Assembly (NCBI GenBank): GCA_013202335.1
Contig: JABMQR010000104.1
Coordinates: 1 to 29,812, forward strand
Direction: 5' to 3'
DNA from: Bacteroidota bacterium
Lineage (GTDB): Bacteria; Spirochaetota; Spirochaetia; JABMQR01
Length of the DNA stretch: 29,812 nucleotides
The translations under genes were made by a program, and so were the position numbers. Shown here in pieces: positions 7,875 to 14,933 of the stretch; positions within the stretch are counted from its first letter, which is position 1; every line of letters begins with the position of its first letter. The notes below the pieces were generated by a model. It did not search any database. It saw only the letters and a list, made by a program, of their open reading frames with translations, and was not told where the DNA came from.

Positions 7875-8757
7875 GATAAAAAGTGATATGGAAAACAATT
7901 TATTTACTTATAATGCGATAAACAAATATAAAGTTCAGCGTGTAATAAGCAAGAGCTTAAAATATCTTCTCCTTACAGGAATATCTGTAGTGTATATGAT
8001 TCCGATTTTGTGGATGTTGTCAACATCCTTAAAAGCCAGAGCAGATATCTTTGCATGGCCGCCGATGTTTCTTCCCGCAGAACCACATTGGGAAAATTAC
8101 AAGATAGCATTTCAATCCTTCCCGCTCTTGCGATTTATGGGCAATTCCATGTTTTTAGTTTTGGTTAATATTTGTGGAGAATTATTGGTTGTACCATTGA
8201 TAGCATATGGATTTGCCCGGCTGCGTTTTCCCGCCAAGAATTTCCTGTTTATGCTTGTTTTAGCTACCATGATGGTTCCCGGGCAAATTAAGCTAATACC
8301 ATTATATAAAATGTACAGCAGTTGGGGTATGCTGGATACGTATATTCCCCTTGTTTTACACTCCTTTTTTGGTGGTGCATTTTTCATCTTCCTCGTAGTG
8401 CAGTATATGAGAACAACACCTACTGAGCTTGATGATGCCGGCCGTATAGATGGGTTGGGAAGTTTTGGTATTTTATACAGGATTATTTTACCCATGATTA
8501 CACCGGTACTGGTATTGATTGTTGTCTATACATTTCTCTGGACCTGGAATGAGTTTTTGAATCCTATCATCTATTTAACAACTTTTGAGAAATTCCCCAT
8601 ACAGGTAGGTCTGAATATGTTTAAAGGGCGATTTGATGTACAATGGAACTTGTTTATGGCAGCTACTTTTGCTTCAATATTTCCTGTATTGACTGTATAT
8701 TTCTTTGTTCAGAAGAGACTTATTGGCGGTATCGCTTCGGTTGGAATAAAAGGATAA
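7864..8757 (+). CDS. Sugar ABC transporter permease, UgpE/MalG type
   Basis: This 297-aa membrane partner of the permease at 6972 has the usual length for the family. Segments include GISVVYMIPILWMLSTSLK, the family's typical first helix and following periplasmic loop. The EAA loop is LDDAGRIDGLGSFGILYRI, and the C-terminus ends KRLIGGIASVGIKG as usual for MalG-type proteins. The start is uncertain: ATG 7864 overlaps the upstream gene and has no clear ribosome binding site, whereas ATG 7888 has AGGA 10 nt upstream and would shorten the protein by 8 aa. The next gene begins at the base after its stop. Confidence 0.93.
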   Translation: MNHRIKSDMENNLFTYNAINKYKVQRVISKSLKYLLLTGISVVYMIPILWMLSTSLKARADIFAWPPMFLPAEPHWENYKIAFQSFPLLRFMGNSMFLVLVNICGELLVVPLIAYGFARLRFPAKNFLFMLVLATMMVPGQIKLIPLYKMYSSWGMLDTYIPLVLHSFFGGAFFIFLVVQYMRTTPTELDDAGRIDGLGSFGILYRIILPMITPVLVLIVVYTFLWTWNEFLNPIIYLTTFEKFPIQVGLNMFKGRFDVQWNLFMAATFASIFPVLTVYFFVQKRLIGGIASVGIKG

Positions 8758-9498
8758 ATGAGCATAAAATTAATTTCATTTGATTTCTGGGGAACGATTT
8801 ATCATAATGAACCGTCGTTATCAGATAAGCAAAAAAATGTGATTCTACAGGTACTTAAAAGAGCCTCTATTTATGATATCGGGATAGCTGCTGTTAGTAA
8901 TGCGGTTAATGAAGCATGGGTAAAATGGGATGTGTACTGGAAAGAGGAATCCCGAACTCTCGCGGTTCATGACTGGTTAGCGATGGTATTAGAGTATTTA
9001 CCTGTTGGACTCCCGGATGATTTCTTCCACGAATGCTGTAACGAATTACAGTCTTTACTATTTACAGGAAATACAAAAGAGATTCCCGGGGTAAGGTCCG
9101 TAATTAAATCACTTTATAAGCGCTATAAACTATCAATTATATCAGATACAGGTATAGAATCAGGTGATTATCTGAGAAGACTTCTTCGAAATGATAAACT
9201 TGACCACTTTGATTATACTGTTTTTTCAAACGAGTTTGGGAGAGCAAAACCGCACAGCTCAGTGTTTAATGCTTTGTTAACATATTTTCAACTTGATCCG
9301 GAAGAGGTTGTCCATATAGGGGATTTGCGGAGAACTGATGTGGAAGGAGCAAAATCTGTTGGAATGCATACCATACGATTTTCAGGCTGCAGAAATGATG
9401 AGAACAGTATCTATGATGAAGCAGATTTTGTTATTAAAGATTATGCTCTCCTGCCGGATGTGATCGAATATTTATCCAAAGAGAAAAGAGGTTTTTGA
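8758..9498 (+). CDS. HAD-superfamily hydrolase (class IA-like)
   Basis: This 246-aa cytoplasmic protein starts directly after the permease stop, with AGGA close upstream. HAD motifs in order: FDFWGT (nucleophile Asp9), SDTG near residue 129 (motif II), KPHSSVF (motif III Lys) and HIGDLRRTDVEG (motif IV acidic pair). The residue two after the nucleophile is Trp instead of the Asp that serves as general acid in typical phosphatases. Related HADs with W or Y there include both phosphatases of unclear substrate and dehalogenase-like enzymes. In this setting dephosphorylation of a sugar phosphate or nucleotide is the natural guess. Its TGA overlaps the next ATG by one base. Confidence 0.85.
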   Translation: MSIKLISFDFWGTIYHNEPSLSDKQKNVILQVLKRASIYDIGIAAVSNAVNEAWVKWDVYWKEESRTLAVHDWLAMVLEYLPVGLPDDFFHECCNELQSLLFTGNTKEIPGVRSVIKSLYKRYKLSIISDTGIESGDYLRRLLRNDKLDHFDYTVFSNEFGRAKPHSSVFNALLTYFQLDPEEVVHIGDLRRTDVEGAKSVGMHTIRFSGCRNDENSIYDEADFVIKDYALLPDVIEYLSKEKRGF

Positions 9499-10373
9499 TG
9501 TATAAAATTATTGTTGATACTGATATTGGAAGTGATATAGATGATGTAATGGCACTTTCCTACCTTTTAAGTCATAAAGATTTTGAAATTCTTGGCATAA
9601 CAACGGTGACCGGGGATCCTGTTAGTCGAGCCCGGATTGCAAGTGCCTTAATTAAACACGCAGGAAAAAATATACCAATTTATCCCGGATCTGCTTCACC
9701 TCTCAATATTAAGCAAATACAAACAGAGGTTCCTCAACTGATAGGTGTTAATCGTTGGGAACATCAAACAGATTTCAAAGAACATATGGAGCTGGAATTC
9801 TTACATGATCTCATCTGCAGTAATCCTGGAGAGGTAATTATTCTCAGTATTGGACCGATGACTAATATTGCACGATTATTCACTAAGTATCCTGAAACAC
9901 CTCAGCTCATTAAGGGGTTTTACAGCATGAGCGGGCGGTTTGGTATTGAAGAGAACTTCAGTGATCTACTGGAGTGGAATGTTATGCTGGATCCCGAAGC
10001 AGCAAAGATAGTCTATAATACTCCGATACCCGTTCACCGTTGTGTGGGATCAAATATTACCAGGCAGATGCGTATGGAATCCATAGATGTGAAAAAGCAT
10101 TTTGATACTGATCAATTTAAAATAATTTATGATTTTTGCCGTGTATGGTTTGAAAAGCGAGAGTTTATGACTTTTCATGATCCACTCACAGCGGCTGTTA
10201 TCGATAACCCGCAGCTCTGCAGTTTTCAGAGAGGATCAATAAAGATTGATGAAAAATCTGTTACTTACTGGCAGCCTGAAGCTCCGGGCGGTCATAACTC
10301 TGTTGCAGTTGATGTCAAAAAAGAACAGTTTTTTACCCATTTCTTTACCGTACTTAAGAATTTTGGAAAATGA
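9498..10373 (+). CDS. Inosine/uridine-preferring nucleoside hydrolase family
   Basis: This 291-aa enzyme starts at ATG 9498 in the TGATG overlap with the HAD gene. A TTG three bases upstream is in frame but unnecessary. The calcium-binding N-terminus reads DTDIGSDIDDVMAL (residues 6-19), with one residue more than the common DTDxGxDDxxA spacing. Further marks are GSASPL, GPMTNIA and FHDPLTAAV near the C-terminal metal and active-site His. Such enzymes cleave the N-glycosidic bond of ribonucleosides to give ribose and base. Coupled to two ADP-ribosylglycohydrolases and a HAD protein, it fits a nucleoside or ribosyl salvage route after import. Confidence 0.9.
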   Translation: MYKIIVDTDIGSDIDDVMALSYLLSHKDFEILGITTVTGDPVSRARIASALIKHAGKNIPIYPGSASPLNIKQIQTEVPQLIGVNRWEHQTDFKEHMELEFLHDLICSNPGEVIILSIGPMTNIARLFTKYPETPQLIKGFYSMSGRFGIEENFSDLLEWNVMLDPEAAKIVYNTPIPVHRCVGSNITRQMRMESIDVKKHFDTDQFKIIYDFCRVWFEKREFMTFHDPLTAAVIDNPQLCSFQRGSIKIDEKSVTYWQPEAPGGHNSVAVDVKKEQFFTHFFTVLKNFGK

Positions 10374-10392
10374 AGCAATTTCAAAAATCTAT

Positions 10393-10411
10393 ATTCAACC
10401 AAAGGTTGAAT
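10393..10411 (+). repeat. Hairpin ATTCAACC-AAA-GGTTGAAT
   Basis: A perfect 8-bp stem lies 20 bp after the nucleoside hydrolase stop. It is the first of several TTCAA...TTGAA-armed hairpins in the 213-bp gap 10374-10586. It may work as a terminator or 3' stabiliser, but no T-run follows directly. Confidence 0.5.
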
Positions 10412-10432
10412 CGATTTTCCAGGAAAGTAGCT

Positions 10433-10468
10433 TGATTCAAATCTAAGATTTGAATATGAAGTTTTTTG
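10433..10468 (+). repeat. Intergenic palindromic repeat, copy A
   Basis: TTGATTCAAATCTAAGAT and the following TTGAATATGAAGTTTTTTG contain the inverted repeat ATTCAAATCT/AGATTTGAAT (10435-10455). A second copy with few changes lies at 22019-22053 in another intergenic gap. Here the tail GAAGTTTTT (10458-10466) also pairs with AAAAACTTC (10513-10521), so the region can fold into a larger stem. The second copy and its place just after genes suggest a small dispersed element. Confidence 0.65.
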
Positions 10469-10483
10469 ATGAAATAGTTACTA

Positions 10484-10498
10484 TATTGTAATACAATA
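10484..10498 (+). promoter_or_regulatory. TATTGTA-A-TACAATA palindrome
   Basis: A perfect inverted repeat of 7 bp around one base sits about 90 bp before the sialidase-like gene and inside the larger foldable stem. It could be a protein-binding site or simply part of the repeat element. Confidence 0.35.
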
Positions 10499-10532
10499 AT
10501 TTAACAAAATCCAAAAACTTCTAGACAAGGCA

Positions 10533-10563
10533 GCTTTTTCAAAATCAATAATTTTGAGAAAGC
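10533..10563 (+). repeat. 13-bp hairpin before the sialidase-like gene
   Basis: GCTTTTTCAAAAT (10533-10545) pairs with ATTTTGAGAAAGC (10551-10563) over a 5-base loop, with one G-T pair. It ends 23 bp before ATG 10587. It could act as an attenuator or as a cap on the repeat block. Confidence 0.5.
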
Positions 10564-10586
10564 CTCAAATGTTTATTGGAGTCTGT

Positions 10587-11681
10587 ATGATTGAACTTTT
10601 TGTGAATGAAGCTGAGGATACGTATCCGAGCAGCCATGCCTCTATGGTGTGTGAACTTGAAAATGGCGATCTTTATACCGTATGGTTTGCGGGATCGGTA
10701 GAGAGTGCGGTCGATACCGTGATTCTTGGTAGTCGGTTAAAACGAGATGAATTGAACTGGGGTAAAGCTGAAGTTTTGGTAAATGTTGATCAGCATGCTG
10801 CCGGAAATCCACGTATTTTTTATGGTCCGGATAAAGCTTTATGGTTGATTGCGCCCGTTAATTATGGGATCTGGTGTCATGGCGGAACACGGCTTTATTT
10901 GAAAAAGTCATATGACCATGGTTATACGTGGACAGATCTTGCTTTGTTTATTGAAGAACCTGGAATTCTGGGGAAAAACAGACCTTATCAGCTTCGATCA
11001 AATTCCGATATATGGATTGTTCCTACCGAAGACGAAGATGCCTATGTATGTAATTTTATTCGATCTGAAGATAATGGGAAAACATGGGAGTTGTTTGGTG
11101 ATTTGGGTAGAGCTGAAAATATTCGGGTTGATCAACCGGCTTTAATTGAATTTGATGATGGGATATTAATGGTATTAATGCGATCCTGGGAAGGATATAT
11201 CTTCAAGAGTTATTCTGCAGATACCGGTAAAACCTGGAGCGCTGTTGAAGCCACAACTTTACTCAATAATAATAGTGGTATCGATGTTACGAGGGCGAGA
11301 AATGGAGATTTGATTCTTGTTCATAATCCAACGGCGTTAAGTGAAACAGGAACACTTATTGTAGATCAATCTTTAAAAGGTACTTCTGGTTTTGAATTAA
11401 CCGTTAGCGAATTTAGCCGGGATAAAAAAGGAGCAAGGGAGAAAAATCCGGATATTGTCCTGATATATCCCAAATGGGGTCCGCGAACACCTTTAAGAAT
11501 ATCTGTTTCACGGGATAATGGTGCCACATGGGACAGTATGTATGAGCTTGAAGATCAACCTGGAGAATATAGTTATCCATCAGTAATGCAGGGTAGGAGT
11601 GGTGATTTCCATATTGTTTATACGTATAATAGAACAAGAATTAAATATGTCTTATTAGAAGAGAATTTTTATCATACATAA
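10587..11681 (+). CDS. Sialidase-fold protein with Asp-box (BNR) repeats
   Basis: ATG 10587 is chosen because TTGGAG lies at 10577-10581; earlier starts (TTG 10554, ATG 10569) overlap or abut a hairpin. The 364-aa protein has four Asp boxes spread along it: SYDHGYTWTD, SEDNGKTWEL, SADTGKTWSA and SRDNGATWDS. That indicates a beta-propeller of the BNR_2/exo-sialidase-like family. It has no signal peptide, so it should act inside the cell on imported material, unlike secreted sialidases. With an aldolase of the NanA/DapA superfamily and a KdsB-type enzyme nearby, cleavage of a glycoside of a sialic-acid-like or other ulosonic sugar is possible. The fold also serves other hydrolases and lyases, so the substrate is open. 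Confidence 0.82.
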   Translation: MIELFVNEAEDTYPSSHASMVCELENGDLYTVWFAGSVESAVDTVILGSRLKRDELNWGKAEVLVNVDQHAAGNPRIFYGPDKALWLIAPVNYGIWCHGGTRLYLKKSYDHGYTWTDLALFIEEPGILGKNRPYQLRSNSDIWIVPTEDEDAYVCNFIRSEDNGKTWELFGDLGRAENIRVDQPALIEFDDGILMVLMRSWEGYIFKSYSADTGKTWSAVEATTLLNNNSGIDVTRARNGDLILVHNPTALSETGTLIVDQSLKGTSGFELTVSEFSRDKKGAREKNPDIVLIYPKWGPRTPLRISVSRDNGATWDSMYELEDQPGEYSYPSVMQGRSGDFHIVYTYNRTRIKYVLLEENFYHT

Positions 11682-11697
11682 GATAGTGAGGAGAAAA

Positions 11698-13791
11698 ATG
11701 GGGAGTATGGAAGCAAATACCTATTTGAATAAAGTCTACGGAGGACTTCTCGGTAAGTGTGTTGGTGTGCGATTGGGTGCCCCGGTCGAACCGACAATAT
11801 GGTCGTATGAACGTATTAGAAAGAGTTATGGTGATATTACGGGATATGTTAAGAATTACAAAAACTTCGCCGCAGATGATGATGTGAACGGCCCGCTCTT
11901 TTTTATCCGGGCGCTCCTCGATCACCCGGCACCCATCACTCCACAGAAGATTGGACAAACCTGGCTAAATTATACTCGTGAAGGGATTGGGTTTTACTGG
12001 TGGGGCGGATATGGCCGGAGCACTGAACATACGGCTTACTTAAACTTGAAATCCGGTATAGAGGCTCCTCTCTCCGGAAGTATTGAAGTGAACGGGAGTA
12101 CTGTTGCTGAACAGATAGGCGGCCAGATTTTTATTGACTCCTGGGGATGGGTTTTCCCTGATAATCCTGAAGAAGCAGCAAGATATGCAGGTATGGCTGC
12201 CAGTGTAGGGCATGACAGAAATGGTATATATGGTGGAATTTTTATTGCGGTATGTATTTCACTGGCATTCGTGAATGACAATATAGAAGAGATAATAGAG
12301 AAAGCTTTGACTTTTATTCCGGAGGATAGTGAGTATGCAAGAGTCGTAAAAGCGGTGAGAGAATTTCACGCGGATCATCCTGATAACTGGCGTGATGCAC
12401 GGGATTTTCTTGGGGATAATTTTGGCTACGATAAATATCCCGGAGTTTGTCACATGATTCCAAATGCCGGTGTGTGTGCTTTGGCACTCTACTATGCACA
12501 AGGGAATTTTGCACGAACCGTTGAAATTGCAACGATGTGCGGATGGGATACAGACTGTAATGCGGGAAATGTAGGAGCAATAATCGGTGTGATGAATGGA
12601 CCTGAAAGTATCCCCGAACACTACCTCCGTCCCTTAAACGATTTTCATGCAGCCAGCAGTATTTCCGGAGCCCTGAATATAATCGATTTACCTACTGCCT
12701 CAAAGGAACTTGCCGTACTTGGTTTGAAACAGCGTGGAGACGTGGTTCCCGATGCATGGAAACCGGGAGTCTTCTCAGATGATATATATCTCGACTTTTC
12801 TCTTCCTAAGTCAACCTGCGGGATACGGACTTCGTCAGATTTTCTGGCTCCGGTTGCCCCTGGTGAAGAGCTGAAGGAACAGGATAAGTTATCAATTGTT
12901 CTTGATAGAATGGTACGGGGAGATACCGCAAGAATTTTCTACAAACCCTACTACAGAAGAGATGATTTTGATGATGAACGTTACTCCCCAACATTTACTC
13001 CTCTGGTCTATCCCGGACAGATACTTAAAATTAATGGGTCAGTTGAGAGGATGAGCGGTCAAAGGATAGCGATAGCTCCTTATGTACGCGATGCAGAATC
13101 TAAAGAAATAATTAGCGATGGATATACATTCCCTGTTATTGGAGAAGACTTCTCAATTGAATGGGAGCTGCCGCAGGTGGATTTTGCGATAGATGAGGCT
13201 GGATTACTGGTCACAAACTTTGACAGTGAAAAATATCTGGGTCATCTCTATCTTCATGATTACTCCATCACAGGAAAGCGTAAATTTTCAATACAATTTT
13301 GCGAAGAGCAGCATGAATTCAAAGGGTTAACCCGTTGTTCGGCTGTCGGCGGAGCCTGGGAGCTTGAAAACAATGGGCTGCGGGTTATTACTATGGATAA
13401 TTTTCATCTCTATTCCGGACCCTATTATACAAAAGATTCAATAGCAGAGTGTGTGGTAGTACCGGAGTATGGGGAGAGCCATTTGCTTGTAGTAAGAAGT
13501 CGCGGCGCTGAAAGCGGCTACTATTTTGGGCTGCATGGTAACGGGAAAGCTGTATTATTGAAACGTGATCACACATTAACAGTATTGAAAGAGATTGATT
13601 ATCCATGGGAGATGAATAAGTCTGTTTCTCTTGAGGTGGCTGCCAGAGGAAATATTTTAACCTGTAAAATAGATGAGGTGGAAGTTCTTGAGTATACCGA
13701 TAGTGATGCATTACCCAGCGGAATGGCCGGTATTGCGAAACTTTCTCAAGGAAGATCACTGTTTATGTCTTTAAGGGCTGAAGAGGTTTAG
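11698..13791 (+). CDS. Large ADP-ribosylglycohydrolase with C-terminal beta-sandwich domain
   Basis: From ATG 11698 (GAGGAG at 11688-11693) the protein has 697 aa, about twice the core family length; GTG 11686 is the first codon of the open frame but unlikely. Residues about 1-330 are the ADP-ribosylglycohydrolase fold: GGLLGKCVGVRLGAPVE, AADDDVNGPLF near residues 57-67 in place of the TDDT motif, and GWDTDCNAGNVGAIIG near 282-297 for the second metal motif. Residues about 490-695 look like a jelly-roll/LamG-like sandwich of the kind in DUF1080 sugar enzymes (FHLYSGPYYTKDSIAECVV; GYYFGLHGNGKAVLL). This suggests a carbohydrate or glycoside substrate, not a protein. It lies 16 bp after the sialidase-like gene and 3 bp before the CitD-like gene. 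Confidence 0.85.
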   Translation: MGSMEANTYLNKVYGGLLGKCVGVRLGAPVEPTIWSYERIRKSYGDITGYVKNYKNFAADDDVNGPLFFIRALLDHPAPITPQKIGQTWLNYTREGIGFYWWGGYGRSTEHTAYLNLKSGIEAPLSGSIEVNGSTVAEQIGGQIFIDSWGWVFPDNPEEAARYAGMAASVGHDRNGIYGGIFIAVCISLAFVNDNIEEIIEKALTFIPEDSEYARVVKAVREFHADHPDNWRDARDFLGDNFGYDKYPGVCHMIPNAGVCALALYYAQGNFARTVEIATMCGWDTDCNAGNVGAIIGVMNGPESIPEHYLRPLNDFHAASSISGALNIIDLPTASKELAVLGLKQRGDVVPDAWKPGVFSDDIYLDFSLPKSTCGIRTSSDFLAPVAPGEELKEQDKLSIVLDRMVRGDTARIFYKPYYRRDDFDDERYSPTFTPLVYPGQILKINGSVERMSGQRIAIAPYVRDAESKEIISDGYTFPVIGEDFSIEWELPQVDFAIDEAGLLVTNFDSEKYLGHLYLHDYSITGKRKFSIQFCEEQHEFKGLTRCSAVGGAWELENNGLRVITMDNFHLYSGPYYTKDSIAECVVVPEYGESHLLVVRSRGAESGYYFGLHGNGKAVLLKRDHTLTVLKEIDYPWEMNKSVSLEVAARGNILTCKIDEVEVLEYTDSDALPSGMAGIAKLSQGRSLFMSLRAEEV

Positions 13792-13794
13792 TTA

Positions 13795-14079
13795 ATGGAA
13801 GCATCTGCAGGTACAACAGAGAAAATGGATGCATTAGTAACGGTGTGCGATACTGAAATCAATGGAGACCCAATGGATTCTATTGAAATAGAGATATCTT
13901 CTCCCGTTGAATCACTTTTCGGGTCGGCTCAACATGCCGCGGTTCTGAATATGCTGGATATGCTTGGGGTTCACCGGTGCCGGGTGCAGGTAGAGGATTC
14001 ACAGGCTATTGATGCTGTATTGGCTTCAAGGGTAAAAGCTGCGGTAATACGGCTCAGAAAAGCAGGAGGTACGATATGA
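13795..14079 (+). CDS. Citrate-lyase gamma (CitD)-like acyl carrier protein lacking the cofactor Ser
   Basis: This 94-aa protein resembles CitD, the acyl carrier subunit of citrate or citramalate lyase. It has an N-terminal AGTTEKMDALVTV block, IEIEISSPVESLFG, and a C-terminal block with IDAVLASRVKAAV. In E. coli CitD the block reads AGTLESGD and the Ser carries the phosphoribosyl-dephospho-CoA arm. Here the aligned residue is Lys10 (codon AAA, 13822-13824). Ser4 is close, but outside the motif. The carrier may therefore be unable to hold the usual cofactor. It starts 3 bp after the ADP-ribosylglycohydrolase with GAGG upstream, and its ATATGA end overlaps the next ATG. Confidence 0.8.
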   Translation: MEASAGTTEKMDALVTVCDTEINGDPMDSIEIEISSPVESLFGSAQHAAVLNMLDMLGVHRCRVQVEDSQAIDAVLASRVKAAVIRLRKAGGTI

Positions 14080-14933
14080 GAAGTTGGTTGTACTGTCCGG
14101 CAGACTCTCCAAAGAAGATTATGAATGCGGGAATTTATGGAGCTGATGGAATCGTTTTTGATCTTGAGGATTCTGTTTCTGCCAAAGCAAAAGATCAGGC
14201 AAGAATTCTTCTCTGTGAACTGCTGAAGACTCAGGATTTTGGAAAAACTGCTCTGGCTGTCCGTATTAACGGTATTAAGAGTGGTGCCGATTGCTGGAGA
14301 GCAGATATTGAGGCCTGTGCTGAGGCTTTTAACAAAGACAATCCTCTTATTATCCGTGTCCCGAAAGTAGAATCTCCTGAAGAGGTCCAGCTGATTTGCC
14401 GTGAACTTGATGTGGTTGAAAAACGGTTTGAAATTGATATGGGAGCCTTAGCTCTCCAATGTATATTAGAGACTCCTCTGGGAGTGGAGCATGCATTTCT
14501 GATTGCAGGCTCTTCTCCACGAATACAAGCGATAAGCTTTGGAGCGGAAGATTACTGCACAGCAGTAGGTATAAAAAGATATGGAGAGGCATTTGTCCTC
14601 GATTACCCGCGAAATAGGGTTTCTGCTGCCGCTGCAGCTTTTGGCATTGAGGCGTATGACACTGTTTGGGGTGCCTATAAGGATAGTGAAGGACTTAGGG
14701 TAGATGCTGAACGGGGAAGGGCTTTGGGTTTCTGTGGGAAGTCTGTAATTCATCCTGATCAGATTCCGATAGTAAATAATGTGTTCTCCTGGAGTGAGGA
14801 AGATGTTCTCTGGGCAAAAAAGGTAATCTCTCTGGCTGCTGCACAGGGTGAGGGTGCTGCAGGTTTAGATGGAATAATGGTCGATAAACCGGTTCTTGAG
14901 AGAGTCCGCCGCATTATGAGGGAATCTGATTGA
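14076..14933 (+). CDS. Citrate/citramalate-lyase beta (CitE)-like, HpcH/HpaI family
   Basis: This 285-aa protein has the usual CitE length. TIM-barrel motifs in order: SWLYCPADSPKKI, FDLEDSV (metal-binding acid), RVPKVESPEEV, ETPLG, SFGAEDYC, and GFCGKSVIHPDQI. The family cleaves (3S)-citryl- or citramalyl-thioesters, or malyl/beta-methylmalyl-CoA in stand-alone relatives. Genes for gamma and alpha subunits flank it by ATGA and TGATG overlaps, so the complex form is likely. The acid released may be oxaloacetate or pyruvate; the sequence does not decide. The thioester could be on CoA instead of the carrier if the carrier is inactive. Confidence 0.88.
   Translation: MRSWLYCPADSPKKIMNAGIYGADGIVFDLEDSVSAKAKDQARILLCELLKTQDFGKTALAVRINGIKSGADCWRADIEACAEAFNKDNPLIIRVPKVESPEEVQLICRELDVVEKRFEIDMGALALQCILETPLGVEHAFLIAGSSPRIQAISFGAEDYCTAVGIKRYGEAFVLDYPRNRVSAAAAAFGIEAYDTVWGAYKDSEGLRVDAERGRALGFCGKSVIHPDQIPIVNNVFSWSEEDVLWAKKVISLAAAQGEGAAGLDGIMVDKPVLERVRRIMRESD

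Noticed and set aside
5529..8757. Sugar ABC cluster as defective because no ATPase gene is present
   Set aside because: CUT1 importers often use a shared ATPase encoded elsewhere; binding protein and permeases are intact.
10374..10586. CRISPR array or tRNA in the palindromic gap
   Set aside because: There are no regularly spaced identical repeats and no cloverleaf; the palindromes differ from each other.
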